Notes under the pieces: generated by a model
Told to the model about the DNA's origin: nothing
The model's input: the letters and a program-made list of their open reading frames with translations, nothing else
The model's database searches: none
From: Roseimaritima multifibrata
Lineage (GTDB): Bacteria; Planctomycetota; Planctomycetia; Pirellulales; Pirellulaceae
NCBI RefSeq assembly: GCF_007741495.1
Contig: NZ_CP036262.1
Location: 2,232,001-2,296,000 of the forward strand
DNA length: 64,000 bases
Direction of reading: 5' to 3'
Part shown: piece by piece, positions 17,401-26,774 of the stretch
Numbering within the stretch: position 1 is the stretch's first letter
How the letters are laid out: every line of letters begins with the position of its first letter
Translations under genes and position numbers: made by a program

Positions 17401-19070
17401 TCGATCGCCGCCTATCAATGGCTCGTCGTCGACCATCCCCGCGTCATTCGCCGCGACGTAGCGGGATGTTTCTGATCTTAGTCCTGATCGTCATTGTGAT
17501 TGCCACGATGGCGGTCTATTCGTTCACCGACTTGATGTTGGCCTACGACGAATCGGTGCAGATCACCGCCAGCGGAACTCAGTGCGACTTGGCGGTCGAT
17601 TCCGCGATCGAGATGTCGCGGTTGCTTCTCGCTCAGCCTCGAATGACCCGCGAAGAAATGGGAGGCGTTCTGAACAACGCCCAGTATTTTCGGGGAATCA
17701 ATGTCGCTCCAGGTACGTTGGCAGTGGATCGTGTTAACTTCGCGATTGTCGCTCCCAATATGGACGAAATGGGCCAGTTTTCTGGAATTCGATTTGGGCT
17801 TCAAAATGAATCGGCTCGTCTGAATGTTAATGCCCTCGTGACGCTGGAGGCTAGTTCCGATGCCTTGATGCCGGTGCTGGATGTCGCGGAGGAAACCGAC
17901 TCCGAATTTGAATCTGAAAACTTGGCCGTATCGCTTCTTCTATCGCTACCGGGAATGACGGTCGATACCGCCGAAGCGATTCTTGACTGGTTGGACGACG
18001 ACATTGAACCGCGAGACAGCGGAGCCGAGTCGGAGTACTACATCACATTGCCAACCCCTTACGAGCCCAAGAATGGGCCGATCGATTCGATCGAAGAATT
18101 GTTGTTGGTCCGTGGCGTGACCCCGCAACTACTGTTCGGCGTCGATGCAAATCGCAATGGATTGGTCGACCCGTCGGAACAGGCGATGTTGGTCGGGGAC
18201 GCCGGGAGCGCCGCCGCGTTGGGGTGGTCCGCTTTCTTGACCGTCCATAGTGTCGAAGGGAACTACCGCGACGATGGAACGACTCGGATTGATCTGAACC
18301 AAGATGACCTTGAACTGCTTTATGAAGAGCTTAGTGAAGGGCTGGGGAACGATGACTGGGCTTCGTTCATTGCCGCTTATCGGGTGAGTGGCCAGCCGGC
18401 TGCTACGATCGCGTCGGCTGCACTTGGTGCAGGGGAAGAAGAACAAAACACGGCTGCCGACTCTGCCGATACGACGCCCTGGACCGCGGGAGCGATGGAC
18501 GACGTTGATTTGTCGGGCGGAGGCGGAACCGAGGTGACGCAGGTTTTAGATTTGATCGGGGCCACGGTGACCGTAGGAGACGTGACCTATGCTTCGCCCT
18601 TTGTGAACGATCCTTTTGCGATGGCACTATATATGCCCGCCCTGATGGAAAGTTTAACCACGCAGGCGGTGGAACGATTGCCGGGGCGAATTAATTTGAA
18701 TGAGTGTCCTGCCGAATTGTTGCGAGGGATTCCGCTGGTCGATGAAGAGACGATCGAAGCGATTATCGAAGCCCGCGGCGATTCCTCTGAAAGCGAAAAC
18801 CGGCGTTTTGAGACTTGGCCGATGGTTGAGGGATTGGTCACCATCGACCAAATGCGATTGCTGATGCCGCTGTTGACCGGAGGCGGGGACGCTTATCGGG
18901 CGCAAATCATTGGCTATTACGAACAAGGGAATCTGTTCAGTCGCGTCGAGGTGATCATCGATTCGACGACCATCAATCCGGATGTCGTCTTGTACCGAGA
19001 CCTCAGCCATCTCGGTCGCGGATTTGACGTTGCCGTCTTGGGGATTCAAGCAATCGATATGACGCAGTAG
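17397..19070 (+). CDS. gspK: Type II secretion minor pseudopilin, GspK-like
   Basis: A 557-residue protein with a hydrophobic N-terminal helix after SGMFLILVLIVIVIATMAVY. It lacks the +5 Glu, as is usual for GspK, which caps the pseudopilus. Two GspK landmarks are seen. One is a long segment with helix-hairpin-helix-like repeats (LSLLLSLPGMTVDTAEAILDWLDDD, quoted in two halves here: LLLSLPGMTVDTA and EAILDWLDDD; and GRINLNECPAELLRGIPLVD). The other is the EYY and GPIDSIEELLLVRGVT region. GspK in Proteobacteria is about 330 residues, so this is longer. ATG at 17397 overlaps the gspJ stop by 4 nt. No gspL or gspM follows. Confidence 0.85.
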   Translation: MIDRRLSMARRRPSPRHSPRRSGMFLILVLIVIVIATMAVYSFTDLMLAYDESVQITASGTQCDLAVDSAIEMSRLLLAQPRMTREEMGGVLNNAQYFRGINVAPGTLAVDRVNFAIVAPNMDEMGQFSGIRFGLQNESARLNVNALVTLEASSDALMPVLDVAEETDSEFESENLAVSLLLSLPGMTVDTAEAILDWLDDDIEPRDSGAESEYYITLPTPYEPKNGPIDSIEELLLVRGVTPQLLFGVDANRNGLVDPSEQAMLVGDAGSAAALGWSAFLTVHSVEGNYRDDGTTRIDLNQDDLELLYEELSEGLGNDDWASFIAAYRVSGQPAATIASAALGAGEEEQNTAADSADTTPWTAGAMDDVDLSGGGGTEVTQVLDLIGATVTVGDVTYASPFVNDPFAMALYMPALMESLTTQAVERLPGRINLNECPAELLRGIPLVDEETIEAIIEARGDSSESENRRFETWPMVEGLVTIDQMRLLMPLLTGGGDAYRAQIIGYYEQGNLFSRVEVIIDSTTINPDVVLYRDLSHLGRGFDVAVLGIQAIDMTQ

Positions 19071-19119
19071 TCTTTGCACTTGCTTGATTTCCACGACTGC
19101 GTACCGACGGTTCTCTTCG

Positions 19120-20109
19120 ATGACCACCAATCCTCTTGATCATTTGCCAACCTGTTCTCTTGAAATGTTGCGTCATCGATCCGCACTGCTCAAACAGGTT
19201 CGGCAATTCTTCGACCGCCGCGGCTTCATCGAAGTTCAAACTCCCTGCCTGTCGGCCGATACCGTCGTCGACGTCCACCTTGATCCGTTGGTTGTGCCGA
19301 CGGAATCCCTGCAGTTGGGAGGACACGATCTACCGACGAAGTTGTTTTTGCAGACCTCCCCAGAGTTCGCGATGAAGCGTTTGGTCGCTGCAGGAGCGGA
19401 GGCGATCTATCAGTTGGCTCCCGTATTTCGAAGTGGCGAGCGAGGCGATTTTCATAACCCCGAATTTACGATGCTGGAATGGTATCGGGTCGGAGACACC
19501 GCGAAGGTCGCTGTCGATTTATTGGACGAACTGTCGCAAGAGGTTCTAAACGCATTGCCTGCAACTCGGTCGACGTATCGTGAACTGTTTCAGCGTCTGC
19601 TTGGCATCGACCCCATCGATGGACCGTTGGAGCGATTGCGTGCACTGGCCGTCGCCGCTGCTCCCGGGTTGGAGGAAGCATTCGCAGACGATCGAGACGG
19701 GATCTTAGACGTGTTGTTTAGTTTGGTCATCCAGCCAAAGATGCCCATCGACCGACCTCAAATCGTGACGCACTACCCGCTCACGCAAGGAGCACTCGCG
19801 CAGCAGTCGAAAGACGATCCGCAAACCGCAGAACGGTTCGAGTGGTTTGCCAGCGGGATCGAGCTGGGGAATGGGTATGGGGAATTGTTGGACCCGACCA
19901 TTTTGGCAGACCGCGTCGCCAGTAATAACAAGGCACGATTGAGTAGTGGTAAAGCAGCTCTCCCGTCAGAAAGTCGCTTGCTGGAAGCGATGCGAAGAGG
20001 TTTGCCACCATGTGCTGGAGTCGCTGTGGGGCTGGACCGTCTGCTAATGGTGCAGCAGAAAGTAAAGCGAATTGAAGACGTGATTCCGTTTCCAATTGAG
20101 CGAGCATGA
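19120..20109 (+). CDS. epmA: EF-P--(R)-beta-lysine ligase-like protein (EpmA/PoxA/GenX)
   Basis: A 329-residue class II lysyl-tRNA-synthetase paralogue without the N-terminal anticodon-binding domain. Motif 2 reads [21 protein letters not shown] (shown in part: [14 protein letters not shown]), and motif 3 is [19 protein letters not shown] and [15 protein letters not shown] match the EpmA pattern. In E. coli the enzyme adenylates (R)-beta-lysine made by EpmB and attaches it to a lysine of elongation factor P, aiding translation of polyproline stretches. ATG at 19120 gives a length close to the 325 residues of E. coli EpmA; a TTG at 19084 is possible but less likely. It follows gspK after 49 nt. 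No efp or epmB is in the window, so its partner is not shown. Confidence 0.88.
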   Translation: MTTNPLDHLPTCSLEMLRHRSALLKQVRQFFDRRGFIEVQTPCLSADTVVDVHLDPLVVPTESLQLGGHDLPTKLFLQTSPEFAMKRLVAAGAEAIYQLAPVFRSGERGDFHNPEFTMLEWYRVGDTAKVAVDLLDELSQEVLNALPATRSTYRELFQRLLGIDPIDGPLERLRALAVAAAPGLEEAFADDRDGILDVLFSLVIQPKMPIDRPQIVTHYPLTQGALAQQSKDDPQTAERFEWFASGIELGNGYGELLDPTILADRVASNNKARLSSGKAALPSESRLLEAMRRGLPPCAGVAVGLDRLLMVQQKVKRIEDVIPFPIERA

Positions 20110-20379
20110 AAGAGGTCCTGTCCACTTCTTGGCGTATTGCCGGGATGCCGGGTGAGAAACAAGTTCTGTGTCTAGAGGTAATTTCATCGAAACATCGGCA
20201 AACCCCTATGGGCCATTGAGGATGACGCTGACACATGCATCAAGTCTCCACACGTGGGACGCCCACAAAATCTCCGTCGAATGCCGTACCGCTGCCAGCA
20301 CTCTCTGGATGGAGACTGCGATAGCTGATCCTATTGCGTAACGATCAATCGTTTCTGGATGGAGTAACCTGACGCATCC

Positions 20380-20456
20380 ATTCGCGTAGTCGACGCTATT
20401 AGCGGGCAAATTTGCGCATGTTTTTTTGCCCGCTAATGACGCTAATCTACGCGAAT
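20380..20456. repeat. Long hairpin repeat, copy 1
   Basis: ATTCGCGTAG starts the left arm and CTACGCGAAT ends the right arm. The inner arms are ATTAGCGGGCAAA and TTTGCCCGCTAAT. The loop is a short TTGCGCATG-type sequence. The stem is about 30 bp with small mismatches. Confidence 0.85.
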
Positions 20457-20559
20457 AACGGTGCTCGAGATGCGCGGTTGACTTCGGTGGTGCATAGCTT
20501 CGATCGCCGAGTCTGTAGCGTAACGATTGGTTGTTTCAGGGAGGGTACCTGGCGCATCC

Positions 20560-20627
20560 ATTGGCGTTATTAGCGGGCAAAATTGCGCATGGTTTTTTGC
20601 CCGCTAATGACGCTAATCTGCGCGAAT
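20560..20627. repeat. Long hairpin repeat, copy 2
   Basis: Same inner arms (ATTAGCGGGCAAAA and TTTTGCCCGCTAAT) and loop as copy 1. The outer left arm is shorter (ATTGGCGTT), so it pairs less well with the right end. Confidence 0.85.
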
Positions 20628-20754
20628 AACGGAGCTCGTGACGGGCGGTCGACTTCCTTGGGGTTTGTCTGTGATAGGCCCAGGATGTCAGGCAATGATT
20701 GATGGTTTTGGGGTGGGAGAAGCTGGCGCATCCATTCGCGAACCTGGCGCATCC

Positions 20755-20831
20755 ATTCGCGTAATTGGCGTTATTAGCGGGCAAAATTGCGCATGGTCTT
20801 TTGCCCGCTAATGACGCTAATCTACGCGAAT
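20755..20831. repeat. Long hairpin repeat, copy 3
   Basis: Full-length copy with outer arms ATTCGCGTAA and CTACGCGAAT. It is preceded by an extra partial copy of the left flank (GGCGCATCCATTCGCGAACC at 20735-20750), suggesting local slippage or duplication. Confidence 0.85.
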
Positions 20832-21231
20832 GATAGAACTCGAGATGCGCGGTCGCCTTGCTTGGGTTTTGTTTGTGATAGCCCAAGGATGTTAGGCAAT
20901 GATTGATGGTTTGGGATGGGCGAGGTTGCCGCATCCCTTCGCGAAATTGGTGGGCAAGGTCGTGCACCTTGTTTTGCTTGCACGTGGCGATGCTGGTGAT
21001 TTCCGACGAGCGTCAGATTGTGATCTGTTCTTGCTGTGGCTAGGCGAGATGTGCAGCTGAATATTGAAGAGTTTGTTTTGCAATCTTTGTTTCGGCACCA
21101 ATTCACTGGATGGTTTCTGCCCGATGCGAATTGCCTTCGTCGTGACGATCCGCTACTCAAACCGTCCGCAAGGCGCCAGGGTTGGTGGGCTTGGCCGTCT
21201 GCCGCTACGCAAACCATTGCGTCGTGGTGTC

Positions 21232-21255
21232 GGGGCCGCGTTTTAACGCGGCCCC
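21232..21255 (-). terminator. Perfect palindrome overlapping the protease stop codon
   Basis: GGGGCCGCGTT and AACGCGGCCCC are separated by two bases, giving an 11-bp GC-rich stem. The TAA stop of the protease gene (21243-21245) lies inside it. It could end transcription from the minus strand and also protect epmA-side transcripts. There is no U-run, so the role is inferred. Confidence 0.5.
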
Positions 21256-24011
21256 GCTCTTCGGCTTCCTCGCGAGAGGACTTTGGCTGCAACCAAACAG
21301 TCGAACGTGTGAAAAATCTGATCGCCTTTGTTGCCCGTGATCCCAATGACGACCGACTGTAATCCCTCCACCGCTCCACGCGGCGGAGTCCAAGTCAAGA
21401 CTCCATCGTTGGTGACACGCATCTCCGCGGGGCCTTCGACCAGTTTGAATGTAAGGGAGTCACTGTTTGTTTTACATTGGATCTCGTAAGTCAACTTCTC
21501 ATTCTTGAACGCAAGCAATGGGGGCAGCGATTCGACGAAGAGATAGTCTTCACCCGTTTCCTGGAGTCGAGCTTCGAAATCGTATTTCCGAACATAGATC
21601 CGTTTTTTGTCGTAGCCCGTGTACGCGATCAGTTTTGCCCATGGGACGTAGTGGACTTTGGTCTGCCCATACTCTAGATCTCGGACAATTTTATTGGCAT
21701 CGGCGGAGCGCCCGCCGTTTTGGGGCGAGAGTTCATTCAGGTCAAGATTGCTATGAACAATTCGAAGGTCCGATGCCGTGCAGACATCGAGGCTAGTGAA
21801 TCGTTCATTACCCGCGCGCGTCTTGAACCGAACGGAGATGAAGTAGCGAGGATCGACTGTGGGGAATAATCGAGAGTCCTTCAGCCATTGCGGTGAGACA
21901 TCTTGCAGCACCATGTTGTAGATCTGCCCACGTGGCAAAAAGAATAGTCTCCCATCGGCACTCGGAGCCGCCCATCGAATGGCGTTGGACGTGCTTCCGA
22001 ATTGTCCTTGGACAAACACGTCCTCTTCAAGGAAAAGCAAATCGTAGGAAACCGGCCCTAGCCCCGTCATGATGCTTCCGAATACCTTTCCATTTGCAGA
22101 CGCATCCATTTGACGTCCGAACCGTTCTCCGCCTGCGAATAGCTGCTTTCCATCAATTCGGAAGGGTTTCAATTGAGTGGTGTCCACGAAGTAGGCTTCT
22201 TCGCCATCGAAAAGCAGAATAGGGCCTTCGGCGTTGACGCCAATCACCGCTTGTTTCGGCGCATTCCTTGTGGTCAATCGGATTGTTTTTTCGATTTTGA
22301 AAGAATCCAGGCTGTAGCGGTGGATCAGCATCTGGCTTGGCAGCACCACGAATAAGTTTTTCGAGCCCGCGCACATCAGGGCGTCCGAATCGATGTTTTG
22401 AATTTCGTGAATGATGTTGCCGGCCAAGAGATCAAAAACAATGATCCGTTGCTGTTTTCCCATTTTGAAGATCATGTACTGGTCGCCGCGGCCCATTACA
22501 TAATCGTCGTACGGCGTTTCGAGTTCATAGACGACTTGATTTTCCTTAAACGTTGCCTCGCCGGTCGGTAGTTCGTAGTCGGGATCGCTTCCTGAGATCC
22601 CCTCTTCGGTTTCGCTGGCATCTTCGGCGTCATTCGTGCTGCCTGGCACGCCGATAAATTGGATCTCACCCTTGTTTCTAGCAATGATTCCGGCTGTCCC
22701 AATCAGCTTGGCTTCGTACGTCAGCGTGTCGGCGAGTTTTTTAGGCTTTCCAATTTCGATTTTGTTAAACGAATCGATCTCAAGTTTTATCTCGGATCCG
22801 CCAAGAAAGATCGTTGGGTTTGAAAATTCCAAATCGCCAAGCGTGACGGATTTGCCGTCGTAGCGAGTGAGACGCCACTTCTGAGCAGGCGTCCTTTCAA
22901 TCGATTTCATGTCCGTCAGATATTGAATGGAGTCCCCAAAACGGATTCTCTGTTCGTTCATCTCACCGCTGACGAGTCCCGATTCAAAGTTAACTTTTAC
23001 AGGCAGTCGCAAACGAGTCTTCGGACGCTGGACCGGAGACGCACGCAGGGAATAAATTCCTTGATCATTTGGTTCACCAGCGGACGTTTCTGAAACCTCG
23101 CCAAGGTTGTTTCGCAGAGTCAGTTCAAATCGATACTTTTCCGAGGCCGGTCCGAACGAGACGACACGAAAATTGAAATCGATCGGTACGTGGCGGAAGG
23201 GAAAACGAATCGTCGGTTTTGTAAACGCTAGTCCGGGTTTGTTTAAGAACGATTTGACGTTTGAAACCGGAATCGCAAAATTGACATCGGTGCCGACAAT
23301 CTTTTCAACAACGACGCCGACTACTTGGCCGTTGTCATTGACCACCGGCCCACCAGAATTCCCCTGATTGACCACCGCATCCATCTGGATCGATTCGAGT
23401 GAGTCGGCACGTCGGCGGAGCGAGGTGATCCGGCCAACGTTGATACTCACATTTGGGTATTTCTTGTTGTTCAGTGCCAGCGAGGTGCCGAACGGATACC
23501 CGAAAACGGTAATGCTCTGGGTTTCAAAAAGGTCCGCGTCGATCCCCAATTCCAACGCGGGCAAATTGTCAGGGACTTGGTCGGATCGCAATAACGCCAA
23601 ATCCTTTTTCGGATCGATTCGAACCACGTCCGCATGCACCGTGGTTTCCGATTTTGTCCCGGGAAATAAAATCAAAGGGATTTGCTCGGTCTCGCCGCGA
23701 ACGACGTGTTCATTGGTAATGAAAAAGCCATTCTTGCTGATGCAAAACGCTGTTCCAAAACCGTCTCCAGAGGGCCGTTCAACCAAAACGGTTGCGGCTT
23801 TCGCAAGCTCAACTTGCTCGCGTGCGACTTGCGCAAAACCAACCGTCGGATACTCCAGGCACAATCCAACGCTAAGGAAGCCGCAGAGCAGAATCGACCG
23901 CTTTAGAAGAAAGGAAAGCAGTGGTTGTGCTGAGTGCGGAGACGTTTGAGCGGGACGATAGGTCATAGTGGATGCCGACGTGGAATTTTCCTGGGGGTAA
24001 GCTGCAAACAT
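21243..24011 (-). CDS. Secreted trypsin-like (S1C) serine protease with large C-terminal region
   Basis: A 922-residue protein with an N-terminal signal peptide (hydrophobic about 36-52, likely cleavage after FAQ61). A chymotrypsin/HtrA-type protease domain follows, with His102 (TNEHVVRG), Asp137 (KKDLALLR) and Ser219 (NQGNSGGPVV). No PDZ domain is evident after it, unlike DegP. The middle has beta-rich segments, and about 500-800 looks like a degenerate beta-propeller (repeated short strands such as DDYVMGRGDQYMIFKM). The end has an Ig/cadherin-like domain (LPPLLAFKNEKLTYEIQ, GVLTWTPPRGA). It should act in the periplasm or outside the cell. ATG at 24011 has an AAGGA upstream; ATG at 23966 is an alternative. 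It is transcribed with, or after, the sulfatase gene 184 nt upstream. Confidence 0.85.
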   Translation of the reverse strand: MFAAYPQENSTSASTMTYRPAQTSPHSAQPLLSFLLKRSILLCGFLSVGLCLEYPTVGFAQVAREQVELAKAATVLVERPSGDGFGTAFCISKNGFFITNEHVVRGETEQIPLILFPGTKSETTVHADVVRIDPKKDLALLRSDQVPDNLPALELGIDADLFETQSITVFGYPFGTSLALNNKKYPNVSINVGRITSLRRRADSLESIQMDAVVNQGNSGGPVVNDNGQVVGVVVEKIVGTDVNFAIPVSNVKSFLNKPGLAFTKPTIRFPFRHVPIDFNFRVVSFGPASEKYRFELTLRNNLGEVSETSAGEPNDQGIYSLRASPVQRPKTRLRLPVKVNFESGLVSGEMNEQRIRFGDSIQYLTDMKSIERTPAQKWRLTRYDGKSVTLGDLEFSNPTIFLGGSEIKLEIDSFNKIEIGKPKKLADTLTYEAKLIGTAGIIARNKGEIQFIGVPGSTNDAEDASETEEGISGSDPDYELPTGEATFKENQVVYELETPYDDYVMGRGDQYMIFKMGKQQRIIVFDLLAGNIIHEIQNIDSDALMCAGSKNLFVVLPSQMLIHRYSLDSFKIEKTIRLTTRNAPKQAVIGVNAEGPILLFDGEEAYFVDTTQLKPFRIDGKQLFAGGERFGRQMDASANGKVFGSIMTGLGPVSYDLLFLEEDVFVQGQFGSTSNAIRWAAPSADGRLFFLPRGQIYNMVLQDVSPQWLKDSRLFPTVDPRYFISVRFKTRAGNERFTSLDVCTASDLRIVHSNLDLNELSPQNGGRSADANKIVRDLEYGQTKVHYVPWAKLIAYTGYDKKRIYVRKYDFEARLQETGEDYLFVESLPPLLAFKNEKLTYEIQCKTNSDSLTFKLVEGPAEMRVTNDGVLTWTPPRGAVEGLQSVVIGITGNKGDQIFHTFDCLVAAKVLSRGSRRAGPR

Positions 24012-24195
24012 CGACTAGCGAACGTCCTTGGCAATGCCGTCCGTCCGCTTGCCCAAGTGCTTTCGCATCGTTCAGCGCTCCCAGCAAGTGAACGTTCGCT
24101 TTCTGAGAGGTCACCAATCGTTTTTCCTGCCGAGGCAATCTAGCAGGAGAACGTTCTTTTTCAAATCGTCTCCGGTTCGACATGAAGTCGCGTCG

Positions 24196-26010
24196 CTACG
24201 GTTTGGCGGGACTGGTCCCCGTGTATTCCTGCATCCGGCTAACGTAGCCTTGATGACTGAATTTGCAGGCCCGCATTGCTTCGGCGTAGGGGGCAAATCC
24301 TTCGCCGATCCAGTCGGTGATATTGAATACCTTTAAGGATGCGTACGAGCTGTTTTTTAAGAGGTCATTCCAACACGCCTGGGCGACTTTCTTTTCGCCT
24401 CTGCGATACAGAATCCAAGCTGCCATGGCTCGGACATGGTGCGAACTGTCGTTCAGCAGGCCTTTGAAGACTTGCAGATCAAGAGGCGTTGCGTCGGGAA
24501 GGTTGAAGCAACCGACGACTCCCCAGTATCGTAATCCCACATCTTTGTCCTTCATTTCCTCATAGAAGGTCGGCAGGTTTTTGGGGTCTTGCGTCAGGGC
24601 GAGGGCCGAGGCTTTTTGAAGTGCAGGCAGATCGTAAAGGGCCGGGTCGCGGACAAGTTCATAAATCGTCTTTCCTGCCTGTTCGGCTCGCAGTGCGACT
24701 TCGCTTTCAGGTAGCAGTGCCGAATCGAAATTCTCTTGCTGCCATTGGTCCATCGCGTTCCGCAGACGGTTGGCTTCTTCGGCGAACTGCGGTGCATCGA
24801 TCAGGTTGTTTATGTTGTCTGGATCGACCGAGGTGTCGTACAGTTCTTCCATCGGTTTGGTGCCAAAGAAACGTCCCGTGATGGCATTTGTTTTGCCTTC
24901 AAGGTATTGCTCTTCCCAGGCTTGCGTGGCACGCATGTTCCATAGGTAATTGAGGTGCTGTCCCCAAGGGGCGTAGGGCATGTAGTTGCGAATGTACAGG
25001 AAGCGTCTGTCGCGGATCGCACGAACATTGTCACAGCGTTCGTCCATACGCCCACGGAAACTGACGTGGTAGTCTCGGGATTCTTTCTCGTCACCCAAGA
25101 AAAGGTTGCCCTGCATATAGGCTGGTGGTTCGACGCCACACAGTTTCAGCCAAGTTTTGGGCATGTCGATAAAGCTGACTAGGTCATCGACTTTGGTCCC
25201 TGGTTCTGCACGGCGAAGGTGTTTGTATTTTTCGGGGATCCGGATCACCAAGGGGCAGTGCGTGCCACTGTTAAAGAGGAAGCGTTTGCTTCGTGGAAGG
25301 ACTCCGCCGTGGTCGGAGTTATAAACGACGATTGTGTTTTCGGCTAAACCCGCTTTTTCCAGGTCGGCCAAAGCCTTGCCGATGTCGGCATCCATTTTGC
25401 GGATTTGGTCATGGTAGTGAGCGTAGTTTTTGCGGATCTCGGGGATGTCGGGATGGTATTTCGCCAGTTGGACGCGATCGGGGCTATGCGACGTATTGTC
25501 GGTATTGCCAAACGCTTTTGATTCGTGGGATTTGGTGGTATTGATGACCATGAAAAACGGCTGCTTCTGCTGCAGCTTGGACCAATCCGTTTTGCTGGTA
25601 TCCCACGCGCTTTTGTCCTCACGGCCTCCGATGTTGTAGTCCGTTTTGCGGTCGTTCCCGACGAAGTATCCCGCCTTCTTTAGGTGGTCTGGGTAATATT
25701 GGATCTGATCATGAGGGATCAGGTAGCGGCTCCGCATCGGGTGCGTTCCCATCGACAACGCGTGGACCCCCGTAATCCATGTGCTCCGTGAGGGGGCACA
25801 GACCGGGGCGTTGGCGTAGCAGTGCATGTATTGAACGCCCTCTTTCGCCAACGCGTCGATGTTTGGCGTTTCAGCATACGGATTTCCGTAGCAGCCGATC
25901 CAATTGACGTTGTTGTCTTCGCTGGTCAACCAGAGGATGTTGGGGCGATCTGCATTCACATTGGCCAGGCCAACAAGGAATGCCGCGAGAAAGACGAATG
26001 TCTTGATCAT
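24196..26010 (-). CDS. Secreted formylglycine-dependent sulfatase, sulfamidase-like, with HEAT-like C-terminus
   Basis: A 604-residue protein with a signal peptide (MIKTFVFLAAFLVGLANVNA). The type I sulfatase signature CAPSR at residues 71-75 is where Cys71 would be converted to formylglycine. Metal ligands are expected at SEDNN (Asp32) and in YNSDHGG. The overall order matches N-sulfoglucosamine sulfohydrolase-like (SGSH-type) planctomycete sulfatases. About the last 140 residues contain short helical repeats (GLLNDSSHHVRAMAAWILYR) resembling HEAT repeats. It would release sulfate from sulfated polysaccharides outside the cytoplasm. No sulfatase-modifying enzyme gene is nearby. ATG at 26010 begins directly at the signal peptide. 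Confidence 0.92.
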   Translation of the reverse strand: MIKTFVFLAAFLVGLANVNADRPNILWLTSEDNNVNWIGCYGNPYAETPNIDALAKEGVQYMHCYANAPVCAPSRSTWITGVHALSMGTHPMRSRYLIPHDQIQYYPDHLKKAGYFVGNDRKTDYNIGGREDKSAWDTSKTDWSKLQQKQPFFMVINTTKSHESKAFGNTDNTSHSPDRVQLAKYHPDIPEIRKNYAHYHDQIRKMDADIGKALADLEKAGLAENTIVVYNSDHGGVLPRSKRFLFNSGTHCPLVIRIPEKYKHLRRAEPGTKVDDLVSFIDMPKTWLKLCGVEPPAYMQGNLFLGDEKESRDYHVSFRGRMDERCDNVRAIRDRRFLYIRNYMPYAPWGQHLNYLWNMRATQAWEEQYLEGKTNAITGRFFGTKPMEELYDTSVDPDNINNLIDAPQFAEEANRLRNAMDQWQQENFDSALLPESEVALRAEQAGKTIYELVRDPALYDLPALQKASALALTQDPKNLPTFYEEMKDKDVGLRYWGVVGCFNLPDATPLDLQVFKGLLNDSSHHVRAMAAWILYRRGEKKVAQACWNDLLKNSSYASLKVFNITDWIGEGFAPYAEAMRACKFSHQGYVSRMQEYTGTSPAKP

Positions 26011-26071
26011 CGATTTTGAGGGGCTGAGGGAAAAGTGGAAGGGGCTGATCGGAGTAGGAGAAACTGTCTAC

Positions 26072-26077
26072 TATAAT
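26072..26077 (+). promoter_or_regulatory. Candidate -10 box (TATAAT) upstream of rdgB
   Basis: A perfect TATAAT in CTACTATAATCC lies about 80 nt before the rdgB ATG, in the divergent gap with the sulfatase gene. No good -35 hexamer is seen at 16-18 nt upstream. Confidence 0.4.
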
Positions 26078-26156
26078 CCTTTTCCGCTGTAATATGGGAA
26101 ACCCTGTTTGCGGGTTCCTCTCATTGCCAACTTTCACACTCGATATCATTCTGCTT

Positions 26157-26774
26157 ATGTTCGATTTAGTTTTGGGGACTTCCAATGCAAAGAAATTGCT
26201 GGAATTGCAGCAAATATTGCCATCCGAAGCGATTCGACTGACCTCGTTGGCCGAGCTTGACAACGCGATGGATGTCGAGGAAACGGGAACGACCTTTCTT
26301 GAAAATGCAACGCTGAAGGCGGCTGAACAAGCGATTCATTTGAAGCGATGGGTATTGGCGGAGGACAGTGGATTGTCGGTCGAAGCCCTGCAAGGAGCTC
26401 CGGGCGTTTATTCGGCTCGGTTTTCCGACCCCGGCGCAACGGACGAACGAAACAATGATCTGCTGCTAGAAAAACTGGAAGGTGTGCCCGCGGGGCGCCG
26501 CCGAGCCTTCTATAGTTGTCAGATATGTTTGTCGGATCCTGAAGGGAACATTCGTTTAGCTGCCGACGGGCGATGTTATGGCGTGATCGGTGAAACGCGT
26601 TGTGGTTCTCAGGGATTTGGGTACGATCCGCTGTTCATTGTTCCTGAATTTCATCAAACGTTTGGGGAATTGGGACCGATGGTCAAGCAGGCCATCAGTC
26701 ATCGCGCCCGGGCCCTCCGAAAGTTCATTCCCCAGTTAATGTCTCTTATCGAGTGTGAAGCAAATCATGGATAA
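26157..26774 (+). CDS. rdgB: XTP/dITP diphosphatase (RdgB/HAM1 family)
   Basis: A 205-residue protein of the HAM1 family, which hydrolyses dITP, XTP and dXTP to monophosphates and keeps deaminated purines out of nucleic acids. Family motifs are visible: TSNAKK near the N-terminus (SxNxxK), EDSGLSVEALQGAPGVYSAR, FGYDPLFIVPE, and a C-terminal ISHRARALRKF. ATG at 26157 gives a length close to E. coli RdgB (197); an upstream ATG at 26094 would add 21 residues that do not fit the family. The stop overlaps the next gene start by 8 nt, indicating coupled translation. Confidence 0.93.
   Translation: MFDLVLGTSNAKKLLELQQILPSEAIRLTSLAELDNAMDVEETGTTFLENATLKAAEQAIHLKRWVLAEDSGLSVEALQGAPGVYSARFSDPGATDERNNDLLLEKLEGVPAGRRRAFYSCQICLSDPEGNIRLAADGRCYGVIGETRCGSQGFGYDPLFIVPEFHQTFGELGPMVKQAISHRARALRKFIPQLMSLIECEANHG

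Larger units (their letters stand above)
20110..21242. other. Intergenic region with three long hairpins, no gene
   Basis: This 1.1-kb gap lies between the convergent ends of epmA and the protease gene. It carries three copies of a long inverted repeat (20380-20456, 20560-20627, 20755-20831), each with related flanks such as ATGATTGATGGTTT and GCGCATCCA. Open frames here are repeat-derived and resemble no known family. Confidence 0.7.
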
